From an uncultured Clostridia bacterium (GTDB lineage Bacteria > Bacillota > Clostridia > Christensenellales > CAG-138), in assembly GCA_937915925.1 (NCBI GenBank), contig CALGGM010000042.1:35451-99450 (forward strand): 64,000 nucleotides of DNA. Reading direction: 5' to 3'. Numbering within the stretch: the first letter of the stretch is position 1; every line of letters begins with the position of its first letter. The notes beneath the pieces were generated by a model. It saw only the letters and a program-made list of their open reading frames with translations, did no database searches and was not told the DNA's origin. Shown here one piece after another: positions 44,184 to 52,703 of the stretch. Made by a program: the position numbers and the translations under genes.

Positions 44184-45876
44184 CATGCAAAACAAAGATT
44201 TTACAACCGTATTGCCGTCGACGCCGGCAAGCTACTATACCCGCATGGAGGACGCGCTCCTCTCGCTTCCGGTCGACCGTGTACGCACTGCGCGTCCCCG
44301 CGTGTTTTCCAAAAAACAGCTGATCGTTCTGATCGCGGCGCTGGTCGCGCTTCTGACCGTCGGTACGGCGGTCGCGGTCGCGATCTCACATATGCAGGAG
44401 CTGCGCGAAGGTGGGCTCAAGCAGCTTGAAACCTACACCGGTCTCGTATACGGAACGGTCGCGCCGGACGCGGATCTTCCGGACGATCCGACCGAAGCGC
44501 AGTTCTATGTCCCGGTCGGCTATGACGTCGGCATGAGCGACGCGAACGGCAACTGGCAGCCGGATTATCTGGAGATTGCCGACGTATCCGCCAAAACAGA
44601 CACGTTTACCGTCAGTCTGGACTATCTGCAGTACAACCCCGCAGGGGAGAAAAGCGCGCTGATTGCCGCGATTACCGTCAAAGCGAATGCAGACGTTCGA
44701 TACAGCTTCTCGAATTTCACCCTGACAATGAACGGGAAAGATACGGTTACGGACAACAGCGACATGGACTACTGGCAGCAGGCGTTCGAACTCGAGAAAA
44801 CGGAGAACGGAACCTATTCCGATATGCAGGATCTGTTTTTCCAAATGTCCGAGAATCCGCTGCGTCCCGATACGACATTCACGATCGCATCGGAAATCAA
44901 CGGCGAACCGTTTACGCTGACCTATACGCTGACCGGGGATCAATTTGAAACGCTCAGACAGAACACGCTCGATATACTCAATAACTACGCAACGCTTCTG
45001 AGCGACGTTCCGACGGACACCATCCCGGTCGGCGCAGAGGCATACGGATACCGTGTCGCCGAGATCGCGGTGAAGGACCATTGGCTGTACTACACGGTGG
45101 AAAGCATTCCGGAGTACGTGGCGACGCACGAGGAGCATGAGGATGCGCCTTACGGCAAATACGATTTGAACGGCTTCTTCACCGTAGTCGACGGCATGCT
45201 CACCCGGTTCGAATTCATCAGCGGACAGCACGGCGAAGAGAAAAATGCGCTGACACAGCTGATGCGAAGCTATCTGCCGTACCCCGGCGCGCTGCCGAGA
45301 GAATCGCTCGTTTCGATCTTCGGGACGGTCTTCCACATCGAATGGGCGACCGGCGCGGTCACGCTGCCGAAGGACGAAGCGGAATACCTTGCATGGCGGC
45401 AGGAGAGCGAAGCGCTGTCCGCCGAGAACGGAGACTATGACGCTATGTTTATCGCAAAGCCGAACGTCAAGGCAGACACCTTTACCGTCAGCGAACTGGT
45501 CTATCCGAACCGCGACTCCGCGATCGGCGGAATGTTCGGTCTGATCCTTGAGACGGACGAACCCGTACCGGATCCGTTCGATGGCAAGGAACGTCAGCCG
45601 GTCCTCACGGTGAACGGGATCACCTACGAAAGCGTAGTGTACGGTTATGACGCGCAGGACAGGTTCTCCGGCGGTACGGAGAACGGCGGCAGACGCGTCG
45701 GGTTCCTGCTCTACGGCACGGCATACCGCCTGCTTCCGGAAACGTTTGACGTCACGGTCTCATGGAACGGCAGCAGCGTTACGTTTACGATGCACAAGTC
45801 CGATCTCGTTCGCTGCTATGACGGTGAGATCCCGACCGGATTCGGCAAGCTCTATTCCACGCTGTTCGATCTCTGA
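44173..45876 (+). CDS. Membrane anti-sigma-like protein (DUF4179 type), module 1
   Basis: Probable regulator of the preceding sigma factor. The 567-aa protein has a cytoplasmic N-terminus of about 48 residues, one TM helix (about 50-72, LIVLIAALVALLTVGTAVAV), and a large extracytoplasmic part of about 490 residues with repeated beta-rich segments. It has no HxxxCxxC zinc motif, so it is not a ZAS anti-sigma. The outer part shares the line EWATGAVTLPKDEAEY with the module 2 protein, showing common descent. The sensed signal is unknown. Start ATG overlaps the sigma gene after CAGGAGGTATCCC. Confidence 0.82.
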   Translation: MENNMQNKDFTTVLPSTPASYYTRMEDALLSLPVDRVRTARPRVFSKKQLIVLIAALVALLTVGTAVAVAISHMQELREGGLKQLETYTGLVYGTVAPDADLPDDPTEAQFYVPVGYDVGMSDANGNWQPDYLEIADVSAKTDTFTVSLDYLQYNPAGEKSALIAAITVKANADVRYSFSNFTLTMNGKDTVTDNSDMDYWQQAFELEKTENGTYSDMQDLFFQMSENPLRPDTTFTIASEINGEPFTLTYTLTGDQFETLRQNTLDILNNYATLLSDVPTDTIPVGAEAYGYRVAEIAVKDHWLYYTVESIPEYVATHEEHEDAPYGKYDLNGFFTVVDGMLTRFEFISGQHGEEKNALTQLMRSYLPYPGALPRESLVSIFGTVFHIEWATGAVTLPKDEAEYLAWRQESEALSAENGDYDAMFIAKPNVKADTFTVSELVYPNRDSAIGGMFGLILETDEPVPDPFDGKERQPVLTVNGITYESVVYGYDAQDRFSGGTENGGRRVGFLLYGTAYRLLPETFDVTVSWNGSSVTFTMHKSDLVRCYDGEIPTGFGKLYSTLFDL

Positions 45877-45917
45877 TCCGCCGAACGGTTGAAAACCGAC
45901 ACAATACACGATATACT

Positions 45918-45947
45918 GAAAGCACACGGTGAAAATCGTGTGCTTTC
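45918..45947 (+). terminator. Hairpin before ECF module 2
   Basis: GAAAGCACACG / CGTGTGCTTTC, an 11-bp perfect stem, but no T-run follows directly. It sits in the same place as the terminators of modules 1 and 3. Confidence 0.6.
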
Positions 45948-45951
45948 ATGC

Positions 45952-45985
45952 AACCAAACGCGCTTTTGATCGCTCTACGAGGGTG
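45952..45985 (+). promoter_or_regulatory. ECF-type promoter of module 2
   Basis: AACCAAAC -35 box and CTCTACGA before GGGTG, 29 bp apart. The -35 departs from AACCTTT after the first four bases. Confidence 0.65.
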
Positions 45986-45996
45986 TAAGTGCTTAC
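45985..45996 (+). promoter_or_regulatory. Palindrome in the module 2 leader
   Basis: GTAAGTGCTTAC lies just after the predicted transcription start. A perfect version (GTAAGTACTTAC) occurs at the same place in module 3. Confidence 0.6.
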
Positions 45997-46012
45997 AGAA
46001 AGAGAAACGAGT

Positions 46013-46543
46013 ATGAACAAAAGCTATTTTGAACAGGTGTACGAAAAGACGCACCGTTCGCTGATCCGATACGCGATCGTGCATCTCGACGACCCGACCG
46101 ACGCCGAGGACGCGCTGCAGAACGTGTACGTCGATTTCTACCGCCGCATCACGCAGTACGGACACCTCGACATTCTTTCTCCGGAGGCGTTCCTGATCAA
46201 GATGCTCAAGCGCGAGATCATCCAGAACTATCGTGAGCGCGAGCGCAGGCGGCTGCATTTTGTGGACGAGATCAAGGAGGATCGGATCCCGGAGGAACGC
46301 TTCGAGGACGTCGTGATGGATCGCGCGCTTGCGGAGGAGATTTTGAAAAACGCAAAGCTGCTGCCGAAGGAGATGTACCGCACGTTCGTGCTGTATTACG
46401 GCTATGAGATGTCGGTATCGGAGATCGCAAAGCAGCTTGACGTCAGCAAGGAAGCGGTGAAAAGCCGTCTTTTACGCGCAAGGAACACATTGAAACAGCG
46501 AATGGGAGAACCCGGTTCAAACGGAGGGATCAGATATGAATGA
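46013..46543 (+). CDS. ECF sigma factor, module 2
   Basis: The 176-aa ECF sigma has region 2 containing DPTDAEDALQNVYVDFYRRI and LIKMLKREIIQNYRERERRR, and region 4 with YYGYEMSVSEIAKQLDVSKE and AVKSRLLRARNTLKQR. It is very similar to the module 3 sigma (SYFEQVYE / SYFDRVYE, RYAIVHL, DILSPE) and clearly a tandem duplicate. The start is the ATG after GAAAGAGAAACGAGT, not the upstream GTG. It overlaps its anti-sigma-like gene by 8 bp. Confidence 0.93.
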   Translation: MNKSYFEQVYEKTHRSLIRYAIVHLDDPTDAEDALQNVYVDFYRRITQYGHLDILSPEAFLIKMLKREIIQNYRERERRRLHFVDEIKEDRIPEERFEDVVMDRALAEEILKNAKLLPKEMYRTFVLYYGYEMSVSEIAKQLDVSKEAVKSRLLRARNTLKQRMGEPGSNGGIRYE

Positions 46544-48092
46544 CAGACAGTATTATCACGCCGCGCTCGAATGCGCGCTTTTAGAGAGCGAAGCCTTGAA
46601 ACAAAACGTCGACGCACGGATCGCAAGGCTTCCGAAAAACAAGGAGGTTCACGTTCGCTTTCCGAGGCGTCTTGTCATCGCGCTCGTCGCCGCCGCGACG
46701 CTTTTGATCGCATCGGTCGCGGTCGCCGCCGCCGTTACGCGCAATCAGGCGTTCAAGGAGCAGACGAATGCTGTGCTGGACGAAACGGTACAGACGGTGA
46801 CGCAGCCGCATGACGCGGAACAGCATGAGGGCTGGCAGCCGAATCATCTGATTCTGTTTGAAGACGTCCTGTCCACCAAGGAAGACGTGCTATGCCCGGT
46901 TTCAGACGGCGTCATGCAGCTTACCGAGCTCGGCTATATCGGAAGCGAGGGGATCACGGCGGACTTCTTTTTCCACACGGAGAGCAATGTTCCCTGCAAG
47001 ATCGATCATCTGACGGTCTCCGTCAACGGCGAACCGGCACAGCGAGCATATGATGCCAACCGTCAACTCGTGTATACGGAAGGACATTACTGTGCAGGCG
47101 CGTATTTCAAATGTGACGGCAATCCGCTGTGGCCGGGAACGACGTTTACGTTCACCGGTACCGTCAATGACGAGCCGTTTACGTTGAACTATACGTTTAC
47201 CGAACAGACCTATCAGACCCTGCAGCAGAACATCGCGGATGCGGCAAACGAGCACAAGGAGATCGTGGATCGGATTCCGGATCAAGGCACGCCGGTTGAG
47301 TATCAGGTACGGAATACGATCCTGTGCGAGGTCGCCGTCAGGGATCGGTGCATGTATTTTACAACGCAGCGCGCTCCCGACGGACAACGGTATCATCCGG
47401 ACGATAAGCTTCCGTACAGCAAATACGACCGCGGACAATGGCCTGTCATTGACGGACGAACGGGAGACTTTTATTACCTCGGAACGATCGACGCCGAGAA
47501 TCCGGAGGGATTTGTTCACTGCACCTATCTGCCGTACAGCGAGGGCGCATTCCCGGATACGTCGCTGATCTCGTTTGAAGGGATCGTGTTCCGATATGAA
47601 TGGGCGACGGGAAATGTCACGCTTCCGAAGGACGAAGCGGAGTACGAAGCTTGGCGAAAGGAGAGCATGGAGCTTTCCGAAAAGCTATGCGATACAGACT
47701 GGATCTGGCAGTTTGACGAACCGCTCGGCGACGTACAGGTTACGGATCTCATTTTCCATACGCATTCGATGTGGAGCGATATCGGAATCGTGTTCGGATC
47801 GGAAAACGGTTTTCCGGATGGCGCGGAACTGCCGAAGGTGTGGCTGAACGGCATAGCGCTTGTGCATGTCGGCGAGATCGATCCGCTGACAGATACCGTA
47901 CCTTATGTCCGATCGGACAAGAAGAAGCTCGCCTACTGCATGGTCGGGTATTCTCCCGCCGATCTTAATGAAACGTTTACCCTGACGGTGGAATGGCAGG
48001 GCAGCAGGACGGATCTGACGCTTCGCATGTCGGATGTGATTCGTGAGGACGCGTCGGAGATCAAGGAATACAAGGCGCTGTTCCATTACTGA
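46536..48092 (+). CDS. Membrane anti-sigma-like protein (DUF4179 type), module 2
   Basis: The 518-aa partner of the module 2 sigma has a cytoplasmic N-terminus of about 44 residues, a TM helix (45-68, LVIALVAAATLLIASVAVAA), and a large outer domain. The outer domain contains EWATGNVTLPKDEAEYEAW, shared with module 1 at the same relative position. N-terminal sequence YYHAALECALLESEALKQNV is helical and is the likely sigma-binding region. No zinc motif. Start ATG lies within the sigma gene (AGATATGAATGA) after GGAGGGATCAGAT. Confidence 0.82.
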   Translation: MNDRQYYHAALECALLESEALKQNVDARIARLPKNKEVHVRFPRRLVIALVAAATLLIASVAVAAAVTRNQAFKEQTNAVLDETVQTVTQPHDAEQHEGWQPNHLILFEDVLSTKEDVLCPVSDGVMQLTELGYIGSEGITADFFFHTESNVPCKIDHLTVSVNGEPAQRAYDANRQLVYTEGHYCAGAYFKCDGNPLWPGTTFTFTGTVNDEPFTLNYTFTEQTYQTLQQNIADAANEHKEIVDRIPDQGTPVEYQVRNTILCEVAVRDRCMYFTTQRAPDGQRYHPDDKLPYSKYDRGQWPVIDGRTGDFYYLGTIDAENPEGFVHCTYLPYSEGAFPDTSLISFEGIVFRYEWATGNVTLPKDEAEYEAWRKESMELSEKLCDTDWIWQFDEPLGDVQVTDLIFHTHSMWSDIGIVFGSENGFPDGAELPKVWLNGIALVHVGEIDPLTDTVPYVRSDKKKLAYCMVGYSPADLNETFTLTVEWQGSRTDLTLRMSDVIREDASEIKEYKALFHY

Positions 48093-48099
48093 GCGATCA

Positions 48100-48128
48100 A
48101 AAGAACACGGCAGGTCCGTGTTCTTTTT
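48100..48128 (+). terminator. Terminator before ECF module 3
   Basis: AAAGAACACGG / CCGTGTTCTTT stem with a CAGGT loop and a T-run. It resembles the GAACACG hairpin before module 1. Confidence 0.85.
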
Positions 48129-48130
48129 GT

Positions 48131-48164
48131 AACCTTTTGTCAGCATTCGCTCTCTTAATGGGTG
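48131..48164 (+). promoter_or_regulatory. ECF-type promoter of module 3
   Basis: AACCTTTTG -35 box and CTCTTAAT before GGGTG, 29 bp apart. Confidence 0.75.
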
Positions 48165-48175
48165 TAAGTACTTAC
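48164..48175 (+). promoter_or_regulatory. Perfect palindrome in the module 3 leader
   Basis: GTAAGTACTTAC, a 12-bp perfect dyad directly after the predicted start point, matching 11 of 12 bases of the module 2 site. Confidence 0.6.
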
Positions 48176-48189
48176 GGAAAGAGAAAAAG

Positions 48190-48732
48190 ATGAAACAATC
48201 CTATTTCGATCGGGTCTATGAATCGACCTATGACAATCTGCTTCGATACGCGATCGTGCATTTATCCGATCCGACGGACGCGGAGGACGCCGTGCAGAAC
48301 GTCTACGTGCAGTTTTACCGACGCATCGAGCGTTACGGGCACTTCGACATCCTCTCGCCGGAAGGATTCTTAAAAAAGATGCTGAAGCGCGAGATCATCA
48401 AAAACTACGCCGAGCGCGAACAGCAGCGCATCCGTATCGTCAGCGACGCGGAGGAGGATCGCATTCCGGACGACGAGGTGTTCGAGGACGTTGTCGTCAA
48501 CCGCGCGCTTGCAGAGCAGGTTTTCCGCGCGGCAAAGGAACTGCCAAGGGAGACCTATCGCACGTTCGTCCTGTTCTACGGGTACGAGCTGACCGTGCCG
48601 GAGATCGCAAAGCAGCTCGGCGTAACGAAGGAGACCGTAAAGACCCGGCTGTGCCGTGCAAGAAAGGCGCTGAAGGTGATGCTGGAGGTCGAACCCAAAG
48701 AGAGCAATCAGACAGGAAACGGAGAATACTGA
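48190..48732 (+). CDS. ECF sigma factor, module 3
   Basis: The 180-aa ECF sigma is the closest relative of module 2. Region 2 includes DPTDAEDAVQNVYVQFYRRI and LKKMLKREIIKNYAEREQQR. Region 4 includes FYGYELTVPEIAKQLGVTKE and TVKTRLCRARKALKVM. The start ATG follows CGGAAAGAGAAAAAG. Its anti-sigma-like gene begins 1 bp after the stop. Confidence 0.93.
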   Translation: MKQSYFDRVYESTYDNLLRYAIVHLSDPTDAEDAVQNVYVQFYRRIERYGHFDILSPEGFLKKMLKREIIKNYAEREQQRIRIVSDAEEDRIPDDEVFEDVVVNRALAEQVFRAAKELPRETYRTFVLFYGYELTVPEIAKQLGVTKETVKTRLCRARKALKVMLEVEPKESNQTGNGEY

Positions 48733-48733
48733 C

Positions 48734-50128
48734 ATGAAGGAAAAAGCATTTTATCACAGCGTTTTAAAGAATACGCTGCTGGACAAAACAAACGCAAAGG
48801 CACGGATCGATGCGAGAACGCGCAGCGGTTTCACTGCCGAAAAGAAGCGCATTCATATCTCGCGCCGCGCGGTGATCGCGCTCGCGGTCGCGGCGTCTCT
48901 GCTGGTCGTCGGATCGGCGGCAGCGGCAACGTCCCTCTTTTCGCGAGAAGGATATGTCCCGGGCAGATACATTCAGAAGGATGCTGACGAGCGACAGGCG
49001 AGCGAACAGGCAATCCCGGACGTGGAGCAGGCGATCACCGCGGCAACGCCGAAGGACGTCTCCTATGAGATCCGTATGATGCCGGAGATCGACACAGATG
49101 GCAAGATCGCGGAATGGAGAGAGCAGATGGGACAGCCGGCATACAACGAGGCGGATTGGGCATGGGTACGCGAGCTGAAGCCCACGATCGGCGACGTCCT
49201 GTACGACGGCAAAGCCTTGTACGTGACGACGTATATCGAAACGGACCGACCGAATGTGTTCTACTACGCCGCAGATACCGAGCAGCAGGCTTGGATCGCA
49301 AGCGAGGAAGTTTCCTATACCGTACCGGGCGACGCGATGCCGCATACGCTGGAGCTGTACGGCGAGAACTGGGGAAACGAATTTACCGACCATTCCGTGA
49401 AGGTCGTTGCGGAGGGAACGACGGACGCATTCCCGGAGGAGGGGATCGTCACCATGACGCAGCGGCTGTACGTTGCGGACGCGCTTGTGGACGATATGCT
49501 GCCGACGCGCGCCGCGGTCGCGATCATCGACTTCACGTTCACGTTCGACGCGGCGGCAGGGCGTTCCGTTGCGGAGGATGCGCACATCTCGATTCCGCTG
49601 TCCGGCGAGTATCTCATTTCGATGGAGGAATGGTGGCTTCCCGACGCCTCCGGGAACGTCTCGGGCAACGCCATCTTCAGGAACAAACCGCTGAATGTCG
49701 ACGGCGTGATGCTGGACGCAAAGATCGAGTACCGCCCGGTCGGTATCTATGTGACGCTGACGGTCAAGGACGCGCCGGAAAACTGGACGCAATATGAAAA
49801 GAACTCGCTGCTTACCGCGATCAGCGACTGGTTGAGCGAGGAACCGGATATTCCGTTTACCGTTAACGGCGAGGAACCGCAGAAGCCGGAGCACATGAAC
49901 TACGGCGCAAACGATGCGATCTATGTGCTTCTGCCGATCTACCCGTCGGATTACGCATCCGTCTCGTCACTCAGGCTCGATCTTCTGATGCATCGGATCG
50001 TTTCGGCAAACGGACAGGAACCGTCCGACGACTGGACATGGGACTTTGAAAAACAGGGCGGCATCAATAAATCGATCCGCGTGTCCGAGCCGCTTGCCAC
50101 GATCGAGATCCCGATCCCGAAAAACTGA
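48734..50128 (+). CDS. Membrane anti-sigma-like protein, module 3
   Basis: The 464-aa protein has the same layout as its module 1 and 2 counterparts: cytoplasmic helical N-terminus (FYHSVLKNTLLDKTNAKARI), TM helix at about 46-67 (VIALAVAASLLVVGSAAAA), and a large outer part. The outer domain differs from those of modules 1 and 2 and lacks the LPKDEAEY line, so the sensed ligand or partner probably differs. The short N-terminus resembles that of module 2, which fits swapped or diverged sensors on a common sigma-binding end. No catalytic motif is visible. Confidence 0.8.
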   Translation: MKEKAFYHSVLKNTLLDKTNAKARIDARTRSGFTAEKKRIHISRRAVIALAVAASLLVVGSAAAATSLFSREGYVPGRYIQKDADERQASEQAIPDVEQAITAATPKDVSYEIRMMPEIDTDGKIAEWREQMGQPAYNEADWAWVRELKPTIGDVLYDGKALYVTTYIETDRPNVFYYAADTEQQAWIASEEVSYTVPGDAMPHTLELYGENWGNEFTDHSVKVVAEGTTDAFPEEGIVTMTQRLYVADALVDDMLPTRAAVAIIDFTFTFDAAAGRSVAEDAHISIPLSGEYLISMEEWWLPDASGNVSGNAIFRNKPLNVDGVMLDAKIEYRPVGIYVTLTVKDAPENWTQYEKNSLLTAISDWLSEEPDIPFTVNGEEPQKPEHMNYGANDAIYVLLPIYPSDYASVSSLRLDLLMHRIVSANGQEPSDDWTWDFEKQGGINKSIRVSEPLATIEIPIPKN

Positions 50129-50140
50129 ACAAAATCATCG

Positions 50141-50170
50141 ATCCACCGGCGACAAACCGGTGGATTATTC
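50141..50170 (+). terminator. Terminator after ECF module 3
   Basis: ATCCACCGG / CCGGTGGAT stem, 9 bp, with an AT-rich tail. Confidence 0.65.
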
Positions 50171-50172
50171 TA

Positions 50173-50212
50173 TAAAAATCGTCGCCGCGAACGATGCTCG
50201 TTCGCGGCGACG
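50173..50212 (-). terminator. Terminator of the tRNA-Ser pair
   Basis: A 15-bp perfect stem (CGTCGCCGCGAACGA and its complement) around TGC, with a T-run on the minus strand. Directly downstream of tRNA-Ser(GCU). Confidence 0.85.
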
Positions 50213-50305
50213 TGGCGCGGAAAGTGGGATTTGAACCCACGCACGGCTTCAGACCGTCTACTCCCTTAGCAGGGGAGCCCCTTATAGCCACTTGGGTATT
50301 TCCGC
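50213..50305 (-). tRNA. tRNA-Ser (GCU)
   Basis: Class II tRNA on the minus strand. Acceptor GCGGAAA / TTTCCGC, anticodon GCT in loop CTGCTAA flanked by CTCCC / GGGAG, long variable arm, T-loop GTTCAAATC, G discriminator and encoded CCA. Confidence 0.95.
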
Positions 50306-50322
50306 GTGCTATATCGAGAAAA

Positions 50323-50410
50323 TGGCGGAGATGGTAGGATTTGAACCCACGGACGCTTTCACGTCAACGGTTTTCAAGACCGCCTCCTTAAGCCACTCGG
50401 ACACATCTCC
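50323..50410 (-). tRNA. tRNA-Ser (UGA)
   Basis: Class II tRNA on the minus strand. Acceptor GGAGATG / CATCTCC, anticodon TGA in CTTGAAA, long variable arm, T-loop GTTCAAATC, encoded CCA. Upstream member of the Ser pair. Confidence 0.95.
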
Positions 50411-50492
50411 TCGCGCATTGCGCATTATAACAAATTGCAAACCGAATGTCAATGCTTTTTTGCGCCGTTCTTCACGATCTTCGAGAATATCC

Positions 50493-50521
50493 TTGATTTC
50501 CGAGGCGCGGATATGTATAAT
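50493..50521 (+). promoter_or_regulatory. queA promoter
   Basis: TTGATT (50493-50498), 17-bp spacer, perfect TATAAT (50516-50521). The leader before queA is only about 25 nt, too short for a preQ1 riboswitch. Confidence 0.75.
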
Positions 50522-50551
50522 AACTATGATTCTGCATATAGGGGAAAACGA

Positions 50552-51577
50552 TTGAAAACCAGCGATTTTTTTTATGATCTTCCGAAGGAATTGATCGCGC
50601 AGACGCCCACGGCGGTTCGCAGCGCGTCAAGGCTTTTGACGTATCATCGCGACACGCGCGCGATCGAGGACGGCGTCTTTACCGATATTCTGGATAAGCT
50701 CCGTCCTACCGACGTGCTCGTTCGCAACAATACGCGCGTCATTCCGGCGCGCATCATCGGCGTACGCGAAGAGACGGGCGGCACGATGGAATTTCTTCTG
50801 CTGCGCCGCATCGAGGGCGACGATTGGGAATGCCTGTGTAAGCCCGCAAAACGCGCAAAGGCGGGGCTTGTGTATCGCGTCAACGACGAGCTTTCCGTCG
50901 AAGTGATCGGCGATCTTCCGCTTGAGGGCGGCAAGCGCGTCAGGCTTCTTTATAACGGGATCTTTGAGGAGGTCCTTGACCGTGCGGGGCAGATGCCGCT
51001 GCCGCCGTATATCACGGAGCGGCTTTCGGATCGCGAGCGCTATCAGACGGTCTATTCTAAAACGCTCGGCTCTGCTGCCGCGCCGACCGCGGGACTGCAC
51101 TTTACCGACGAGCTTTTAAATGAGATCCGCAAAAAGGGCATTCCGATCGTGGATGTTTTGCTGCACGTAGGGCTTGGGACGTTCCGTCCGGTTTCCGTCG
51201 AGAACGTCGAGGAGCATCATATGCACAGCGAGCATTACGAGGTGGCGGAGGAGGCTGCGGGAACGATCAACCGCGTGCGCAAGGCGGGCGGAAGGATCGT
51301 CTGCGTCGGCACGACCACGACAAGAACGCTCGAAAGCGTCACCGATGAGAACGGCGTCGTGCATCCGGGTATCGGGGAAACGAGCATCTTCATTACGCCC
51401 GGCTATCGGTTCAAGGCGACCGACGCGCTGATCACGAACTTCCATCTGCCGGAGTCGACGCTTCTGATGCTGGTATCCGCGCTTTGCTCGCGCGAGGAAA
51501 TGCTCGCGGTGTACCGTCATGCGGTCGAACAGCGCTATCGCTTCTTCTCCTTCGGAGACGCCATGTTTATTGAATAA
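50552..51577 (+). CDS. queA: tRNA preQ1(34) S-adenosylmethionine ribosyltransferase-isomerase
   Basis: Transfers and rearranges the ribose of SAM onto preQ1 in tRNA to give epoxyqueuosine. The 341-aa protein starts at TTG: this gives the family N-terminus MKTSDFFYDLPKELIAQTP and is preceded by AGGGGAAAACGA. Upstream ATG frames add unrelated residues. Motifs include VRNNTRVIPARI, GSAAAPTAGLHFT, HVGLGTFRPVSVENVEEHHM, and NFHLPESTLLML at the end. It is followed by tgt, the enzyme making its substrate tRNA. Confidence 0.95.
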   Translation: MKTSDFFYDLPKELIAQTPTAVRSASRLLTYHRDTRAIEDGVFTDILDKLRPTDVLVRNNTRVIPARIIGVREETGGTMEFLLLRRIEGDDWECLCKPAKRAKAGLVYRVNDELSVEVIGDLPLEGGKRVRLLYNGIFEEVLDRAGQMPLPPYITERLSDRERYQTVYSKTLGSAAAPTAGLHFTDELLNEIRKKGIPIVDVLLHVGLGTFRPVSVENVEEHHMHSEHYEVAEEAAGTINRVRKAGGRIVCVGTTTTRTLESVTDENGVVHPGIGETSIFITPGYRFKATDALITNFHLPESTLLMLVSALCSREEMLAVYRHAVEQRYRFFSFGDAMFIE

Positions 51578-51587
51578 AGGGGAGCAT

Positions 51588-52703
51588 ATGGAACAACCGT
51601 TTCGTTTTGAATTACTGCACGTAGACAAGCACACCGGCGCGCGCCGCGGGCGCTTTTATACGCCGCACGGCGTGATCGAAACACCCTGCTATATGCCGGT
51701 CGGCACGCAGGCGACGGTCAAAGCGATGACGCCGCGCGATCTCGAAGACGTCAAGGCGCAGATGATTTTAAGCAATACCTATCATCTTTACCTCCGTCCG
51801 GGTCACGAGCTCGTAAAGGAAGCCGGCGGGCTGCACAAATTCATGCGCTGGGACAAGCCGATCTTAACCGATTCCGGCGGTTTTCAGGTATTCAGCCTTG
51901 CGGGGATCAATGATATCCGCGAGGACGGCGTCATGTTCCGCTCACACATCGACGGCAGCAAGCATTTCTTTACGCCCGAAAAGGTCATGGAGATCGAAGA
52001 AGCTTTGGGTGCGGACGTTGCCATGTGCTTTGACGAATGCGCCGATCCGAACAAGGATCATGCCTACGCCGTAAAGGCGATGGATCGCACGCACCGTTGG
52101 GCGGAGCGCTGCCAAAGAGCGCATACAAGACCCGATCAGGCGCTGTTCGGCATCGTGCAGGGAAGCGTCTATAAGGATCTTCGCATCGAAAGCGCAAAGA
52201 CGCTTGCGTCGATGGATTTCATCGGCTACGGCATCGGCGGGCTGTCCGTCGGCGAGCCGAAGCCGGTCATGTACGAAATGCTCGAAACGATCCGTCCCTA
52301 TATGCCCGAAAACAAGCCGCGCTATTTGATGGGCGTCGGAAGTCCGGACTGCCTTTTAGAGGGCGTGATGCGCGGGATCGATCTGTTCGACTGCGTGCTG
52401 CAGACGCGCTCCGCACGGAACGGTCTTGCGCTGACAAGGCAGGGGAGGCTGATGCTTCGGAACAAGACTTTCGAGCACGATTTCTCGCCGATCGAGGAGG
52501 GCTGCGACTGCTATGCCTGCCGTAACTTCACCCGCGCGTACATTCGCCATCTCATCAAGGCGGACGAGATCCTTGCGGCACAGCTCGTTTCCATGCACAA
52601 TCTGCGGTTCTCGCTGAAGCTGATGGAGGACGCGCGCACCGCGATCGAAAACGACAGCTACGCGGAGTTTGCCGCGGCGCTTTTGGAACGGAGGCTGTTC
52701 TGA
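51588..52703 (+). CDS. tgt: Queuine/preQ1 tRNA-ribosyltransferase
   Basis: Exchanges guanine-34 of GUN-anticodon tRNAs for preQ1. The 371-aa TIM-barrel enzyme has TPCYMPVGTQATVKAMTP, the catalytic Asp region LTDSGGFQVFSL, GIVQGSVYKDLR, GGLSVGEPKPVMYEML, and a C-terminal zinc site with CDCYAC. The start is the ATG after AAAGGGGAGCAT; an upstream ATG overlapping queA is less likely. It shares a base with tsaE (TGATG). Confidence 0.96.
   Translation: MEQPFRFELLHVDKHTGARRGRFYTPHGVIETPCYMPVGTQATVKAMTPRDLEDVKAQMILSNTYHLYLRPGHELVKEAGGLHKFMRWDKPILTDSGGFQVFSLAGINDIREDGVMFRSHIDGSKHFFTPEKVMEIEEALGADVAMCFDECADPNKDHAYAVKAMDRTHRWAERCQRAHTRPDQALFGIVQGSVYKDLRIESAKTLASMDFIGYGIGGLSVGEPKPVMYEMLETIRPYMPENKPRYLMGVGSPDCLLEGVMRGIDLFDCVLQTRSARNGLALTRQGRLMLRNKTFEHDFSPIEEGCDCYACRNFTRAYIRHLIKADEILAAQLVSMHNLRFSLKLMEDARTAIENDSYAEFAAALLERRLF

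Noticed and set aside
50411..50551. preQ1 riboswitch before queA
   Set aside because: The promoter lies only about 30 bp from the TTG start, leaving too short a leader, and no preQ1 aptamer pattern is seen.
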